Shown: piece by piece, positions 1-6,558 of the stretch | How positions within the stretch are numbered: position 1 is the first letter of the stretch | Layout of the letters: each line of letters opens with the position of its first letter | Origin: a virus | IMG/VR virus record: IMGVR_UViG_3300003690_000584 | Location: 1-21,093 of that record | Reading direction: 5' to 3' (one strand) | Length of the DNA stretch: 21,093 nt | Translations under genes and position numbers: made by a program | The notes under the pieces: generated by a model | Databases searched by the model: none | The model's input: the letters and a program-made list of their open reading frames with translations, nothing else | Told to the model about the DNA's origin: nothing

Positions 1-213
1 GCCATTCATAAAAGTTTCTATGACCAAATTTCCTGTTTCTTGACACTTAAAATCTCTTTTTACTTCTACAGTTGTATCAATTTCAGGAACTATTATGTCC
101 CAGGGCTTGAAATAACCTTTTTTTCTCTTTGCTTGTGGATATTTTATTTGAATTAATTCTTCAATAATGTCTTCGCTTTTTTCCCCTTCTGCAAATGCTT
201 CTGGAAACTTCAT
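1..213 (-). CDS. PD-(D/E)XK nuclease-like protein, partial
   Basis: The first 71 codons of a leftward gene are visible; the C-terminus lies beyond the left window edge. The ATG at 213 is the first in frame after a stop at 237-235. The visible part has D39, then E50-V51-K52, then TGNLVIE at 60-66. This spacing (D, ExK, then a GN..IE strand) is typical of small PD-(D/E)XK nucleases found in phages, so a structure- or end-specific DNA nuclease role is inferred. It sits downstream of the RecT/exonuclease pair, which fits a recombination or DNA-processing role. The SD is weak (GAAGA). The fold call rests on motif pattern only; the missing C-terminal half prevents a firm family assignment. Confidence 0.72.
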   Translation of the reverse strand, partial: MKFPEAFAEGEKSEDIIEELIQIKYPQAKRKKGYFKPWDIIVPEIDTTVEVKRDFKCQETGNLVIETFMNG

Positions 214-257
214 TGATTCTTCATATGCCCTGCATTACGCATACTTTGATTTCGGGA

Positions 258-605
258 TCATAGATCAAACACATCTTTTTGGTCTGATTTGTCCCAACTG
301 ATCACTGCATCCCTGTACTCTAATTCTTTCTGGTGTCTCAATGCGTATAACTTGCCCCTGAGTTCTGGTTTCTCTTCCTGTAGTTTTCGACGGCATCTGC
401 GTATGGACTGTTCATTCGGTAAATCTCCAGCGACATAAAGCTCAAGCAACACCTTAAAACAGTCAAGCTCATAACCCTGGAATCTGTGTTTAAGATCGCT
501 GTTCAACTTCAGCCACCATATATTGGCTACCAGCTTAAAGTCATCATCACGCAGGTGGGTATTACTCTCCAACAAATTCTCTATTATATCTTGATAGTTT
601 TCCAT
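258..605 (-). CDS. small conserved phage-type protein, unknown function
   Basis: A 115-residue, mostly helical and charged protein with a basic patch SIRRCRRKLQEEKPELRG at residues 67-84. I recall similarly spaced RR..RRKLQE..PELRG segments in uncharacterised phage proteins near recombination genes, but I cannot name a family. It lies between RecT and the nuclease fragment in the same orientation. The ATG at 605 has no evident SD: the 15 nt upstream are A/T-rich (CCCCAATTTTTAAAA). Just before that is an inverted repeat (617-654), so translation may depend on local structure. No membrane segment or signal peptide is visible. Confidence 0.75.
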   Translation of the reverse strand: MENYQDIIENLLESNTHLRDDDFKLVANIWWLKLNSDLKHRFQGYELDCFKVLLELYVAGDLPNEQSIRRCRRKLQEEKPELRGKLYALRHQKELEYRDAVISWDKSDQKDVFDL

Positions 606-616
606 TTTTAAAAATT

Positions 617-654
617 GGGGAGCAGGATTATGGAGGTATGGTAGCCCACTCCCC
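617..654 (-). other. inverted repeat in the RecT-downstream gap
   Basis: The 126 nt gap 606-731 between RecT and the 115-residue protein has no ORF of note. It contains arms GGGGAG (617-622) and CTCCCC (649-654) around a 26 nt loop. No U-tract follows on the minus strand, so a classical intrinsic terminator is not supported; the last visible feature before the next ATG is an A/T-rich stretch. Confidence 0.4.
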
Positions 655-731
655 TCTCTAGGTCAACAACAGATTTATATGGGCTTGCGAGGTAGGAACA
701 TTGCCCTTAAGAAAAGGAGAAGTATCTATCG

Positions 732-1604
732 TTAACCTTCTATTGTCATTTGTTCAGGTTCTGTATCGTCTAAATCTTCGTCTTCGTATTCAGGTACATC
801 GGTCATTGAGGTATCTTCTGTACTCTCTATTCTCGACACTGTTTGTTCTTTCTGAACAACGTACCGCCGTTGTTCATCTTCAGGAAAATCATCGATATGT
901 GCAGCTTCATTCATAAGTATACCATGTTCAGTGGTAGCTTTAGGCAGTTTCTTGTCACATAGCTGTCTGATCACGGTCTTGAATGCCATTGCATCAAAGT
1001 CTGTCTGCCAGGGCGAGGACTTGGAGTTATAGGCTTTGGAGAACTGCTTGGCGTGTTTGACCACATCGTCCTTGCTCATCACCTGGAAAGCAACACCGCC
1101 GTTTTTTAGTTCTGCCAGTGCGTAATACGCATAGGGCAGTCCACGATCCTGAAGCAGGTTGGGCGTATGCTCAAACTCAATGCCCTTCGTAGTCTTCTTA
1201 TATACGAAATGATCATTCTCGCAGACCTTGTCAAAGTCCAGGGACTTCAGCATACCCGTATTCCAGGCTAGTTTCATGAGACCTCTATACTCGATAAGGA
1301 ACTGGACATTATTGCCGAAAGGAACCAGTGCTGCCTCGCTCAGTGGCGAGTTCGGTTCTAGACCATAACGTGCAGATTCCATCATCGCCTTGAGGACAGA
1401 AGAGATTTTACACTGTTGCAGCTTAGGTGTCACAGCGATAGCCGTCAGACAGGCAGAGATATATCTCTTTGTGGACAGGCTTCCTTTAGGCAGTGCATTA
1501 TTGATCTGACTAAAGAACTCTCGGCTTTGAATGTGTTCTTTAAGGTCGGACTGTTGTTTAGTCATAGATTTGGACTGTATTTTTGATGTTTTAATGTCAA
1601 CCAT
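732..1604 (-). CDS. recT: RecT-family single-strand annealing protein
   Basis: This 290-residue protein matches the RecT pattern well: PKGSLSTKRYISACLTAI near the N-terminus, SSVLKAMMESARYGLEPNSPLSEAALVPF, then a core VQFLIEYRGLMKLAWNTG and FDAMAFKTVIRQL. RecT-family proteins anneal complementary single strands during phage recombination and work with an exonuclease, here encoded immediately upstream. The C-terminus is strongly acidic (EDEDLDDTEPEQ). I choose ATG 1604 over the TTG at 1610 because GGAGG lies 7 nt upstream of the ATG; the exonuclease stop ends at 1607, so the two genes are almost abutting and likely coupled. Confidence 0.95.
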   Translation of the reverse strand: MVDIKTSKIQSKSMTKQQSDLKEHIQSREFFSQINNALPKGSLSTKRYISACLTAIAVTPKLQQCKISSVLKAMMESARYGLEPNSPLSEAALVPFGNNVQFLIEYRGLMKLAWNTGMLKSLDFDKVCENDHFVYKKTTKGIEFEHTPNLLQDRGLPYAYYALAELKNGGVAFQVMSKDDVVKHAKQFSKAYNSKSSPWQTDFDAMAFKTVIRQLCDKKLPKATTEHGILMNEAAHIDDFPEDEQRRYVVQKEQTVSRIESTEDTSMTDVPEYEDEDLDDTEPEQMTIEG

Positions 1605-1606
1605 TA

Positions 1607-2533
1607 TCAAACCTCCATTTTTTTCAAGATGAAACGGCGACTACCGTTCCTGTTGTTTGTGTATTGCGAATAAAGATCAGGGTTATCTGTTTTGAACTTC
1701 GTCCTGTCAAAATAGGAATGATCTTTAGATTTCCTCCAAGTAACCAGGGTAGTGCCGTTATATTCGAGTAATTCTTTATTACCCAGAGCTTTCATTAATT
1801 CAAGTTTAGCATCTTTGATATTGTTATCGATCTCGAGCTTATTTTCATTTAATGTCTGTAGGTTTCTGCAAATATAATAGTGGCTCTCATCAGCCACCTT
1901 AATGCTGTCGGGATCGACATTATAAAATATCTTTCGTGCATCTTCCAGTGATTCAGGCTCTGGAGGTACTTTAGTCAGTACATGGTCTTTCCAGAAGGAT
2001 ATAAGATCACGTTTCATGTCGCTGATAAACTTATCGTCCCGCTCATATTTTTCGATGATTAATTGCTTGTTGAATCCCAGTGAGAGCGAGGCATAATATA
2101 TATACGGCGATTCAGTCACCATCATTTGGTGCTGAAGCTGGACAAAGTAGTGGTCTGGAATCTCCCCGTCCCAAGGCTGTGCCGAGGTTTTGTATTCAAC
2201 GGGAACTTTTTCACCGACCACCATGCCGTCAAGATTGCAGGTCAGGAAATCATAGTCCTTATGAATCCTGATCTTATTGTCCTGCGTAACTGTCAAGCCT
2301 GTCTGTTCCATGAACAGCTTTCTCATGATCGGCTCAAGGTCACGACCCAATCGCATCGCTAGGTTATCTTCAATGGGATTACCGCCATAAACAATATCGT
2401 CCCAAATGTCCACTTTGGACTGCCAGGGATTAACTCCCAGGACGGATGCTGCCTGAGAAGCTCCTATGGACGGATGTTCCTTCCTGTCCTTTAACCAGTC
2501 TTCGTAATTGTCGGGAGCTTTACGATATCTCAT
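1607..2533 (-). CDS. YqaJ/lambda-exonuclease-type recombination nuclease
   Basis: A 308-residue protein with the YqaJ/viral exonuclease signature: IGASQAASVLGVNPW (23-37), RLGRDLEP (61-68), D102 in NLDG, E113-Y-K115 in VEYKT, and QLQHQM (132-137). D102/E113/K115 fit the metal-binding D..ExK triad. Members digest 5' ends of double-stranded DNA and load the partner annealing protein, here RecT just downstream. A TTG-initiated extension to 2638 is open, but I choose ATG 2533: GGAAG lies 7 nt upstream, homology-like sequence begins there, and the extension overlaps another coherent small ORF (2530-2616) in another frame. Confidence 0.93.
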   Translation of the reverse strand: MRYRKAPDNYEDWLKDRKEHPSIGASQAASVLGVNPWQSKVDIWDDIVYGGNPIEDNLAMRLGRDLEPIMRKLFMEQTGLTVTQDNKIRIHKDYDFLTCNLDGMVVGEKVPVEYKTSAQPWDGEIPDHYFVQLQHQMMVTESPYIYYASLSLGFNKQLIIEKYERDDKFISDMKRDLISFWKDHVLTKVPPEPESLEDARKIFYNVDPDSIKVADESHYYICRNLQTLNENKLEIDNNIKDAKLELMKALGNKELLEYNGTTLVTWRKSKDHSYFDRTKFKTDNPDLYSQYTNNRNGSRRFILKKMEV

Positions 2534-2616
2534 AGTACATCTTCCGTGAATAAGTCCCAGATGAGCTTGATGGCGATAGCTGCTATGATTATGAAGCTGA
2601 ATGTATAAACCATCAT
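2530..2616 (-). CDS. 28-residue single-span membrane protein
   Basis: A tiny ORF starting MMVYTF with a hydrophobic stretch of about 16 residues (5-20), ending in an acidic tail (TEDVL). It is predicted to be a single-span inner-membrane peptide. Its ATG overlaps the upstream gene's TGA (ATGA, 2613-2616), and its own TGA overlaps the exonuclease ATG (2530-2533), so it links two genes with 4-nt couplings at both ends. An AGAGG stands just upstream of the ATG. Too short for homology from memory; the double coupling plus SD is the support. Function unknown. Confidence 0.6.
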   Translation of the reverse strand: MMVYTFSFIIIAAIAIKLIWDLFTEDVL

Positions 2617-2798
2617 TTGCCTCTGCTATTATGAACAATCAAAGAATGTTTCTTTATACTATCTCTTTTTTTATCCAATGATTCTCTTGTAACAACCTCA
2701 GTTACCCAGCCTTTTTTTTCAAGTCTCTTTTTTTCTGAGTTAAGCCAAGGGATATCTATTGTCGGCAACCATGTTGTTATTCTCTCTGATGTTTTCAT
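2613..2798 (-). CDS. small basic protein, unknown
   Basis: A 61-residue basic protein (many K/R; EKKRLEKKGW at 22-31, DKKRDSIKKH at 42-51). I do not recognise a family; charge suggests nucleic-acid binding, but this is only inference. It is the first gene after a good sigma70-like promoter (2845-2873), and GGGAGG stands a few bases before ATG 2798. It therefore heads the operon that goes on to the membrane peptide, the exonuclease and RecT. Confidence 0.72.
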   Translation of the reverse strand: MKTSERITTWLPTIDIPWLNSEKKRLEKKGWVTEVVTRESLDKKRDSIKKHSLIVHNSRGK

Positions 2799-2844
2799 TG
2801 ATGACCTCCCTTATTAGTTTACAAATTCAATTAGAAGTTACTAT

Positions 2845-2873
2845 AGTTTACATTATCATCTTCATTAAGTCAA
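2845..2873 (-). promoter_or_regulatory. sigma70-like promoter of the recombination operon
   Basis: On the minus strand: -35 TTGACT (2873-2868), a 17 nt spacer, and -10 TAAACT (2850-2845). Downstream GTAAACTATA-GTAA makes an imperfect direct repeat, also present at the other two leftward operon heads. It sits in the 99 nt gap ahead of the gene starting at 2798. Confidence 0.7.
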
Positions 2874-2897
2874 GTATAAAATGTTATGGCACACATT

Positions 2898-3533
2898 TTA
2901 TTCTGGGACGACTAATTCAACTTCGTGATTGTGCGAGACATTATTCGTAGACTGATTTGTCAGAAGTCGGAATTTATTGATCAGGGTATTGAACAGGGAT
3001 ATAAAGTTATGCATATCCTGTGGCTTGCCGTTAAGCAGTGCTTTATAGTCCACAGTGGTCATAGCTTGGGTCATGCGGATCAGTTCGACCATCATAGAGG
3101 TGGATAGGTAGTTCATTCCCTGTCGTATGGTGGTGGACTGTTGCGCCATGATATCTTCTCTCTTGTCCCACCAATCCCTGAGAGTGGTTCTAGGTATGGA
3201 AAGCATCTGCTCGACCCTGTAGAACAGGGGTTTCAGTTCGCCAGAATATTTATCCTCATTCTGGAAAGCCTCAAGGAACATCAGTGCCAGATGCTGTTCA
3301 TCGATCCTGTACCTGCCGTTCTTTTTGCGGAGTAGAGGTTCGGAGTCGTAAGCAGGCTCATTAAGCTCTAGCGGCTTCATATTGTCCACCACTAGTCCGA
3401 GTGCTTCACCACGTTCCTTGGCGAACTCGATTTCCTCCTCTGACTTCTTATATGCTATCTTTTGTTTAACTTTCTCTGATCTGTCTTTGTCCATAGAGTT
3501 GCTCAAATATATAAAAGATGGAATTAAAATCAT
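2898..3533 (-). CDS. HTH-containing DNA-binding protein, unknown role
   Basis: A 211-residue protein. Residues about 104-120 (RVEQMLSIPRTTLRDWW) look like a helix-turn-helix: a short helix, a turn at I-P, then a recognition-like helix. The N-terminus is charged and probably helical. Such HTH proteins of about 200 residues include phage small terminase subunits and replication or regulatory proteins; I cannot separate these. The position, next to integrase rather than the large terminase, argues against but does not exclude a small terminase. ATG 3533 is 12 nt beyond the integrase stop; ATG 3494 (residue 14) is an alternative, and both have weak SDs. Confidence 0.75.
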   Translation of the reverse strand: MILIPSFIYLSNSMDKDRSEKVKQKIAYKKSEEEIEFAKERGEALGLVVDNMKPLELNEPAYDSEPLLRKKNGRYRIDEQHLALMFLEAFQNEDKYSGELKPLFYRVEQMLSIPRTTLRDWWDKREDIMAQQSTTIRQGMNYLSTSMMVELIRMTQAMTTVDYKALLNGKPQDMHNFISLFNTLINKFRLLTNQSTNNVSHNHEVELVVPE

Positions 3534-3545
3534 AGACTATATCAG

Positions 3546-4136
3546 TTACTCATAATCTATGGCGAATTCCTCATATGCACTATCGATGTTATGCTGATCC
3601 AGCCCGATATACCGCAATGTATGGTCAGGGTCTTTGTGATTCAGCATCTTCATGACCAGTGCCAGGTCTTTGGTCTTGGCATACACATTGTAAGCTAGGG
3701 TCTTTCTCATACTGTGTGTACCAAAATTCTCCACCCCAGCATAGATGGCAGCTTCTTGCAGTATCACATAAGCTCTGACTCTGTCGATAGGTATGGAAGG
3801 GGTTTTCAGTGAAAAGAACAGGTAGTCGTCATTGATCAGTTCATAGTATTGTACATACTCTATCAAAGCTGGTCTGATCTTACTGTTAAGCTTGATCTTC
3901 TTCAGGACACGGTTCTTTCTCTTGATGGTCTTGGACTCAAACAGGTCTAGATACTCTTTCAGTTCGCCACTTCCGTTAAAGAGGTGTTTCACCTTCATTT
4001 TCAGTATGTCCTTAATGCGAAGACCAGTGTTCAGTCCAAACTTAAGCAACAGGGGATCACGCATATTCCCCTTGCGCTCCAGAAATTGGAGCATGATCGT
4101 GATCTGATCGTTATCTTTGATAGGCTGGACGGTCAA
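3546..4136 (-). CDS. minimal tyrosine recombinase (catalytic domain only)
   Basis: The 196 residues cover only a tyrosine-recombinase catalytic domain: R40 in NTGLRIKDIL, a likely beta-hairpin lysine near 69-72, H141-x-x-R144 (THSMRKT), H167 (LNHKDP) and nucleophile Y176 (TLRYIGL). All catalytic positions are present, so it should be active, but the usual N-terminal SAM-like core-binding domain is missing; most phage integrases are 300-400 residues. The start is a TTG overlapping the preceding TGA (TTGA, 4133-4136) with AAGGAG 7 nt upstream. Role could be integration, or resolution/inversion with a partner DNA-binding protein. No attachment site is evident. Confidence 0.9.
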   Translation of the reverse strand: MTVQPIKDNDQITIMLQFLERKGNMRDPLLLKFGLNTGLRIKDILKMKVKHLFNGSGELKEYLDLFESKTIKRKNRVLKKIKLNSKIRPALIEYVQYYELINDDYLFFSLKTPSIPIDRVRAYVILQEAAIYAGVENFGTHSMRKTLAYNVYAKTKDLALVMKMLNHKDPDHTLRYIGLDQHNIDSAYEEFAIDYE

Positions 4137-4357
4137 GAATCTTCTCCTTGTATCCTTTTCTTAACCGCAGCTATTGTCCTTACCCGAAATGCCTTCTGTC
4201 TTGGAATCACATAAATACCGCACTCTGTGCAGATCGCATACTCGTCTAAAATCTCTATCATAGTGCTGTAGTCATCAGCATTAATACACTCTTCGCCACA
4301 TTCTGGACACTCAGCGTTCCAAACGTGTGTAACTGCATTAACTGTTACTATCTTCAT
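4133..4357 (-). CDS. small zinc-ribbon protein
   Basis: A 74-residue protein with CPECGEEC (18-25) and a second knuckle CTEC (43-46), which together form a two-knuckle zinc ribbon. C-terminus is basic (FRVRTIAAVKKR). A nucleic-acid or protein adaptor role is likely but not known. AGGAGG lies upstream of ATG 4357, and its stop overlaps the TTG start of the recombinase, so the two are translationally coupled. Confidence 0.78.
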   Translation of the reverse strand: MKIVTVNAVTHVWNAECPECGEECINADDYSTMIEILDEYAICTECGIYVIPRQKAFRVRTIAAVKKRIQGEDS

Positions 4358-4358
4358 G

Positions 4359-4622
4359 TTATTCTCCTCCTGATTGAATCAATTTGAATCTTTCTTCTAT
4401 CAAATTGTTGAGTGTTGAAAAACATTCCAGACAGTTTACTTTATGAATATCGGATGATATTTTGGGTGTGGGGTTTTTGAATCTTACTCCTTTTTCGAGA
4501 TGATATGTTGGATTTTCCTTTTTCCTTTTTTCATGTTCTCGATCCCACGCCCAATATTCTTTAATCCATTGTGGACATTCGATGTCCTTGATGTACGCTC
4601 CACCGTAGTGTATCTTTCTCAT
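4359..4622 (-). CDS. small hypothetical protein
   Basis: An 87-residue protein with a W-rich N-terminal part (WIKEYWAWD) and a charged middle. There is one CLEC pair near the C-terminus, which could bind metal together with C16. I recognise no family. Two adjacent ATGs occur; the second (4622) is 6 nt from the AGGAGG, the first (4625) only 3 nt, so I choose 4622. It is the first gene behind the promoter at 4647-4675 and leads into the zinc-ribbon and recombinase genes. Confidence 0.72.
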   Translation of the reverse strand: MRKIHYGGAYIKDIECPQWIKEYWAWDREHEKRKKENPTYHLEKGVRFKNPTPKISSDIHKVNCLECFSTLNNLIEERFKLIQSGGE

Positions 4623-4771
4623 CATTGACCTCCTAACTGTTTACATAGTTTACTAATAATTACAATCAATGTCAATAGCCAATTTAACCCGCCAGACAGA
4701 AAGGTAGTACAAGACCACCTTCCTGGTCTGAAACGGGCTTCTAGGGCTATCCTGTGGCGTTTATCGGTCAT
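4622..4771 (-). CDS. possible 49-residue basic/membrane small protein
   Basis: Begins MTDKRHRIALEARF, ends with a hydrophobic stretch (LNWLLTLIVIIS) and KLCKQLGGQ. Its ATG overlaps the TGA of the preceding frame (ATGA, 4768-4771), and its TGA overlaps the next ATG (4622-4625), the coupling style seen in this operon. Against it: the C-terminal half coincides with the promoter at 4647-4675 and a nested hairpin, so the hydrophobic run may simply reflect A/T-rich regulatory DNA. AGAAGGG upstream could serve as SD. Confidence 0.4.
   Translation of the reverse strand: MTDKRHRIALEARFRPGRWSCTTFLSGGLNWLLTLIVIISKLCKQLGGQ
4647..4675 (-). promoter_or_regulatory. sigma70-like promoter of the recombinase operon
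   Basis: On the minus strand: consensus -35 TTGACA (4675-4670), 17 nt spacer, -10 TAAACT (4652-4647). It is followed directly by a tandem GTAAAC-N3-GTAAAC. Architecture and -10 match the promoter at 2845-2873. The SD AGGAGG for the next gene is about 13 nt downstream of the -10, so the leader would be very short. Confidence 0.75.
4689..4737 (-). other. nested imperfect hairpin between leftward operons
   Basis: Three nested arm pairs can be read: CCCG/CGGG (4688-4691 and 4734-4737), CAGAC/GTCTG, and AAGGT/ACCTT. Alternatively an inner perfect hairpin AGACCA-CCTTCC-TGGTCT (4712-4729) can form. There is no U-tract, so it is not a standard terminator. It may be a protein-binding site, a processing site, or part of a recombination site near the tyrosine recombinase; none of these is shown. 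Confidence 0.4.
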
Positions 4772-4889
4772 TTCCCTTCTGCCTTGAAAAAATAACCATA
4801 CACACAACGGGTTTCCTTTTGTTTGAATGGTATGCCATTTTTAACGCCAACTAAACCACCTCTTCTGTGGTTAGTTTCATCGTGTTCAT
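4768..4889 (-). pseudogene. possible frameshifted small ORF
   Basis: ATG 4889 overlaps the preceding TGA (ATGA, 4886-4889) and reads MNTMKLTTEEVV before TAG. In the -1 frame the sequence continues as GGLVGVKNGIPFKQKETRCVYGYFFKAEGK and ends in a TGA that again overlaps an ATG. Couplings at both ends suggest one gene interrupted by a single frameshift. The start resembles that of the preceding gene (MNMKLT versus MNTMKLT). It could also be two unrelated fragments. Confidence 0.3.
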
Positions 4890-5248
4890 TTGGTTTTTTC
4901 CTTGATCTGTTTGTTGATCGACTCGGATGCACTAATACAATTTTGCAGTTCTCGATAGTGTTCTTGGTATTCTTGCCGATCATACACGGCATCATATACA
5001 CTCAAGAAGTCTCTAAAAACCCACACCAAATCTTTCAAGTCGTCAGCCATGTCTTTAGCAATTTTCACATCAATAGAATCCCAAATTGCCGTTTCGCCAA
5101 ACCCTACTTTCAAAAATTGGTCAGGATAGGGGTATCTGAGAAGTCCTATGCCCTTCTCTCTTTCTTTTCCACCATCATAATAGTCGCCTACAAATCTCTC
5201 CATTCCATCAAGCACATTGAATTGACTTGCACTTAATGTTAGTTTCAT
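4886..5248 (-). CDS. hypothetical protein
   Basis: A 120-residue, soluble-looking protein with an acidic and aromatic middle (GDYYDGG, VWVFRDFL) and a C-terminal basic helix (SINKQIKEKTK). No family recognised. Two close ATGs exist: 5254, overlapping the upstream TGA but only 1 nt from the GGAGGT, and 5248, 7 nt from it; I choose 5248. Part of the small-gene cassette array read leftward from 8.4 kb. Confidence 0.72.
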   Translation of the reverse strand: MKLTLSASQFNVLDGMERFVGDYYDGGKEREKGIGLLRYPYPDQFLKVGFGETAIWDSIDVKIAKDMADDLKDLVWVFRDFLSVYDAVYDRQEYQEHYRELQNCISASESINKQIKEKTK

Positions 5249-5250
5249 GT

Positions 5251-5754
5251 TCATACCTCCTTCAGCAGAGACTTAAATAGCTCTACATGATTGTACCTAA
5301 CGTAAACCTCAAGACCTGTCGAGAAAACATTGCTAGTCCGAGGAAATGCGTAGATTACGTCAAGGTCATCCAGTTTGTCGCTCTCGAATAGACTGTGGAG
5401 AGCATCGAACTCATCTGACGGAGAGAATCCGTCTGTTCCACAGAACCATGTATTTGCGACCTCTTTGTATCCAGGCGGGCATTTGCCAGAATAGTAACCT
5501 CTCCATGCATCCGTAGATGTCCATTTTACGGTGTCAAAGTAACTCTCAATATCTGAGTCTTCAGCGTAGGATGTATAGTTACCGCAACAGTAAGTCTCAC
5601 CGTCGCTTGTCTTCTTCGCTGAAACGACTGCTTCTGCAAGATCATCGCTTTCACAGTCCCAGCAGAGAGGTTCTCCTGCATCTTCTCCTATGGTGGCGCA
5701 AGCGTAATCGTCCTTTTCCAGTATTTCTTCGCAGCTTATGCATTTGATAGTCAT
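5251..5754 (-). CDS. zinc-finger-like hypothetical protein
   Basis: A 167-residue acidic protein beginning MTIKCISCEEILEKDD, with CISC and CWDC (two knuckles about 27 residues apart), so an N-terminal zinc ribbon is likely. Further cysteines (YCCGNY, KCPPGYK, WFCG) may form another site. Function unknown. The start at 5754 is chosen over an upstream ATG because GGAGG stands just ahead and the same leader precedes two neighbouring genes. The preceding gene's TAA shares one base with this ATG. Confidence 0.75.
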   Translation of the reverse strand: MTIKCISCEEILEKDDYACATIGEDAGEPLCWDCESDDLAEAVVSAKKTSDGETYCCGNYTSYAEDSDIESYFDTVKWTSTDAWRGYYSGKCPPGYKEVANTWFCGTDGFSPSDEFDALHSLFESDKLDDLDVIYAFPRTSNVFSTGLEVYVRYNHVELFKSLLKEV

Positions 5755-6038
5755 TATTCTTCCTCCTCTATTCCTTCCTCTGGAATTTCTATACCTTCCC
5801 ATTCTTCGGTGGGAGTAAATCCGTAGAGGATATTCATGTCATCAATGGTGTAGACGATTTCCTGACCTGAGATTTTCTCTTGCAGATCATCGCCTGTAGC
5901 CCCAAAACAGCTAGCAAGGCTGGAAACTCCGTAGCCACTTTCGATATGGACAATCCGTCCATCCTCGAAGACCAAGTCCCAAAGTCCAGACATTGAAAGT
6001 CCAGACAGTCCTCTTATTGTACCTTTAAATGTGGTCAT
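5754..6038 (-). CDS. hypothetical acidic protein
   Basis: A 94-residue protein starting MTTFKGTIRGLSG, predicted beta-rich in the first half (GLWDLVFEDGRIVHIESG), with a very acidic tail (PEEGIEEEE). I do not recognise it. ATG 6038 is preceded by GAGGAGG and is preferred to ATG 6056 upstream. It lies 4 nt from the preceding stop and shares a base with the next start, in a three-gene block with near-identical initiation regions. Confidence 0.72.
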   Translation of the reverse strand: MTTFKGTIRGLSGLSMSGLWDLVFEDGRIVHIESGYGVSSLASCFGATGDDLQEKISGQEIVYTIDDMNILYGFTPTEEWEGIEIPEEGIEEEE

Positions 6039-6042
6039 TATT

Positions 6043-6378
6043 CTACCTCCTCTCACGAATTACAAGCTCTTCGTAATCTGATATGCAACCACCACAGATG
6101 AATTCACCAATGACCCATCCATGTTCTACTGGCAATGTAGGCTCTTCGCAGTCTATGCAAGGTGCTTTCCCATCGTCATGAAATACAATATCAGTGAACG
6201 TATTGTCGCAATGAGTAATGGCACATTCATCTGAATAGCAGATATTAACTCCAGACGTATTAGTGGCTCTTGAACCACCCGTCTTATCTGCTGGTTTACC
6301 ACAAATATCACAGTCAGGGACTTCGCCATGATCCCAAAGCTGTCCACCACCTCGAAAGTATCCTGTTTTTACAGTCAT
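6043..6378 (-). CDS. multi-cysteine zinc-ribbon protein
   Basis: A 111-residue protein with CDIC (23-26), a C-x4-C pair in ICYSDEC (47-52), CIDC (74-77) and CGGC (95-98). This suggests two zinc ribbons. Such small metal-binding phage proteins often act on host or phage nucleic acids or proteins, but no specific role can be given. AGGAGG stands 9-10 nt ahead of ATG 6378, in the shared leader GAGGAAGAATAATG. Confidence 0.75.
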   Translation of the reverse strand: MTVKTGYFRGGGQLWDHGEVPDCDICGKPADKTGGSRATNTSGVNICYSDECAITHCDNTFTDIVFHDDGKAPCIDCEEPTLPVEHGWVIGEFICGGCISDYEELVIRERR

Positions 6379-6395
6379 TATTCTTCCTCCTTCTC

Positions 6396-6558
6396 TTAAA
6401 ACTGCTGAATGATAAAAGACTCACCATCGACAGGAATAACTGTCGTCTGCTCTTCAATGTCTTCTATCGTTTTGTTTCAGCCCCTGATAGGTGAAGTTGT
6501 CTGGACGTAGCTGTTCAAATGCTCGATGAAAAGTATGTTCGTTTACTGTCTGTTTCAT
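6396..6558 (-). pseudogene. frameshifted small conserved-type gene
   Basis: ATG 6558 (with AAGGAGG upstream, and ATGA overlap with the previous stop) reads 34 codons, including FHRAFEQLRPDNFTYQGLKQ, to a TGA at 6454. Removing one base from the four-base run at 6470-6473 restores one reading frame to the TAA at 6396-6398, adding TIEDIEEQTTVIPVDGESFIIQQF. The joined product (53 residues) resembles, from memory, small phage proteins with an F..AF....DNFSYEGL segment followed by an acidic helix. True decay, a sequencing error in the homopolymer, or a +1 recoding event are all possible. Confidence 0.6.

Noticed and set aside
606-731. Possible tRNA-like fold in the gap
   Set aside because: No T-loop GTTCRA motif or acceptor pairing of seven base pairs could be found.
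2534-2638. TTG-initiated N-terminal extension of the exonuclease
   Set aside because: A proper ATG with SD is at 2533, and another frame encodes a coupled membrane peptide there.
4670-4695. GTTAAAT next to the nested hairpin, resembling half of an integron attC site
   Set aside because: The matching RYYYAAC half is missing and no integron integrase is present.
5040-5046. A fourth CTGACGA on the minus strand
   Set aside because: It lies inside a coding gene (DDLKD region); the GAAA comes only 3 nt later, so no stem II can form.
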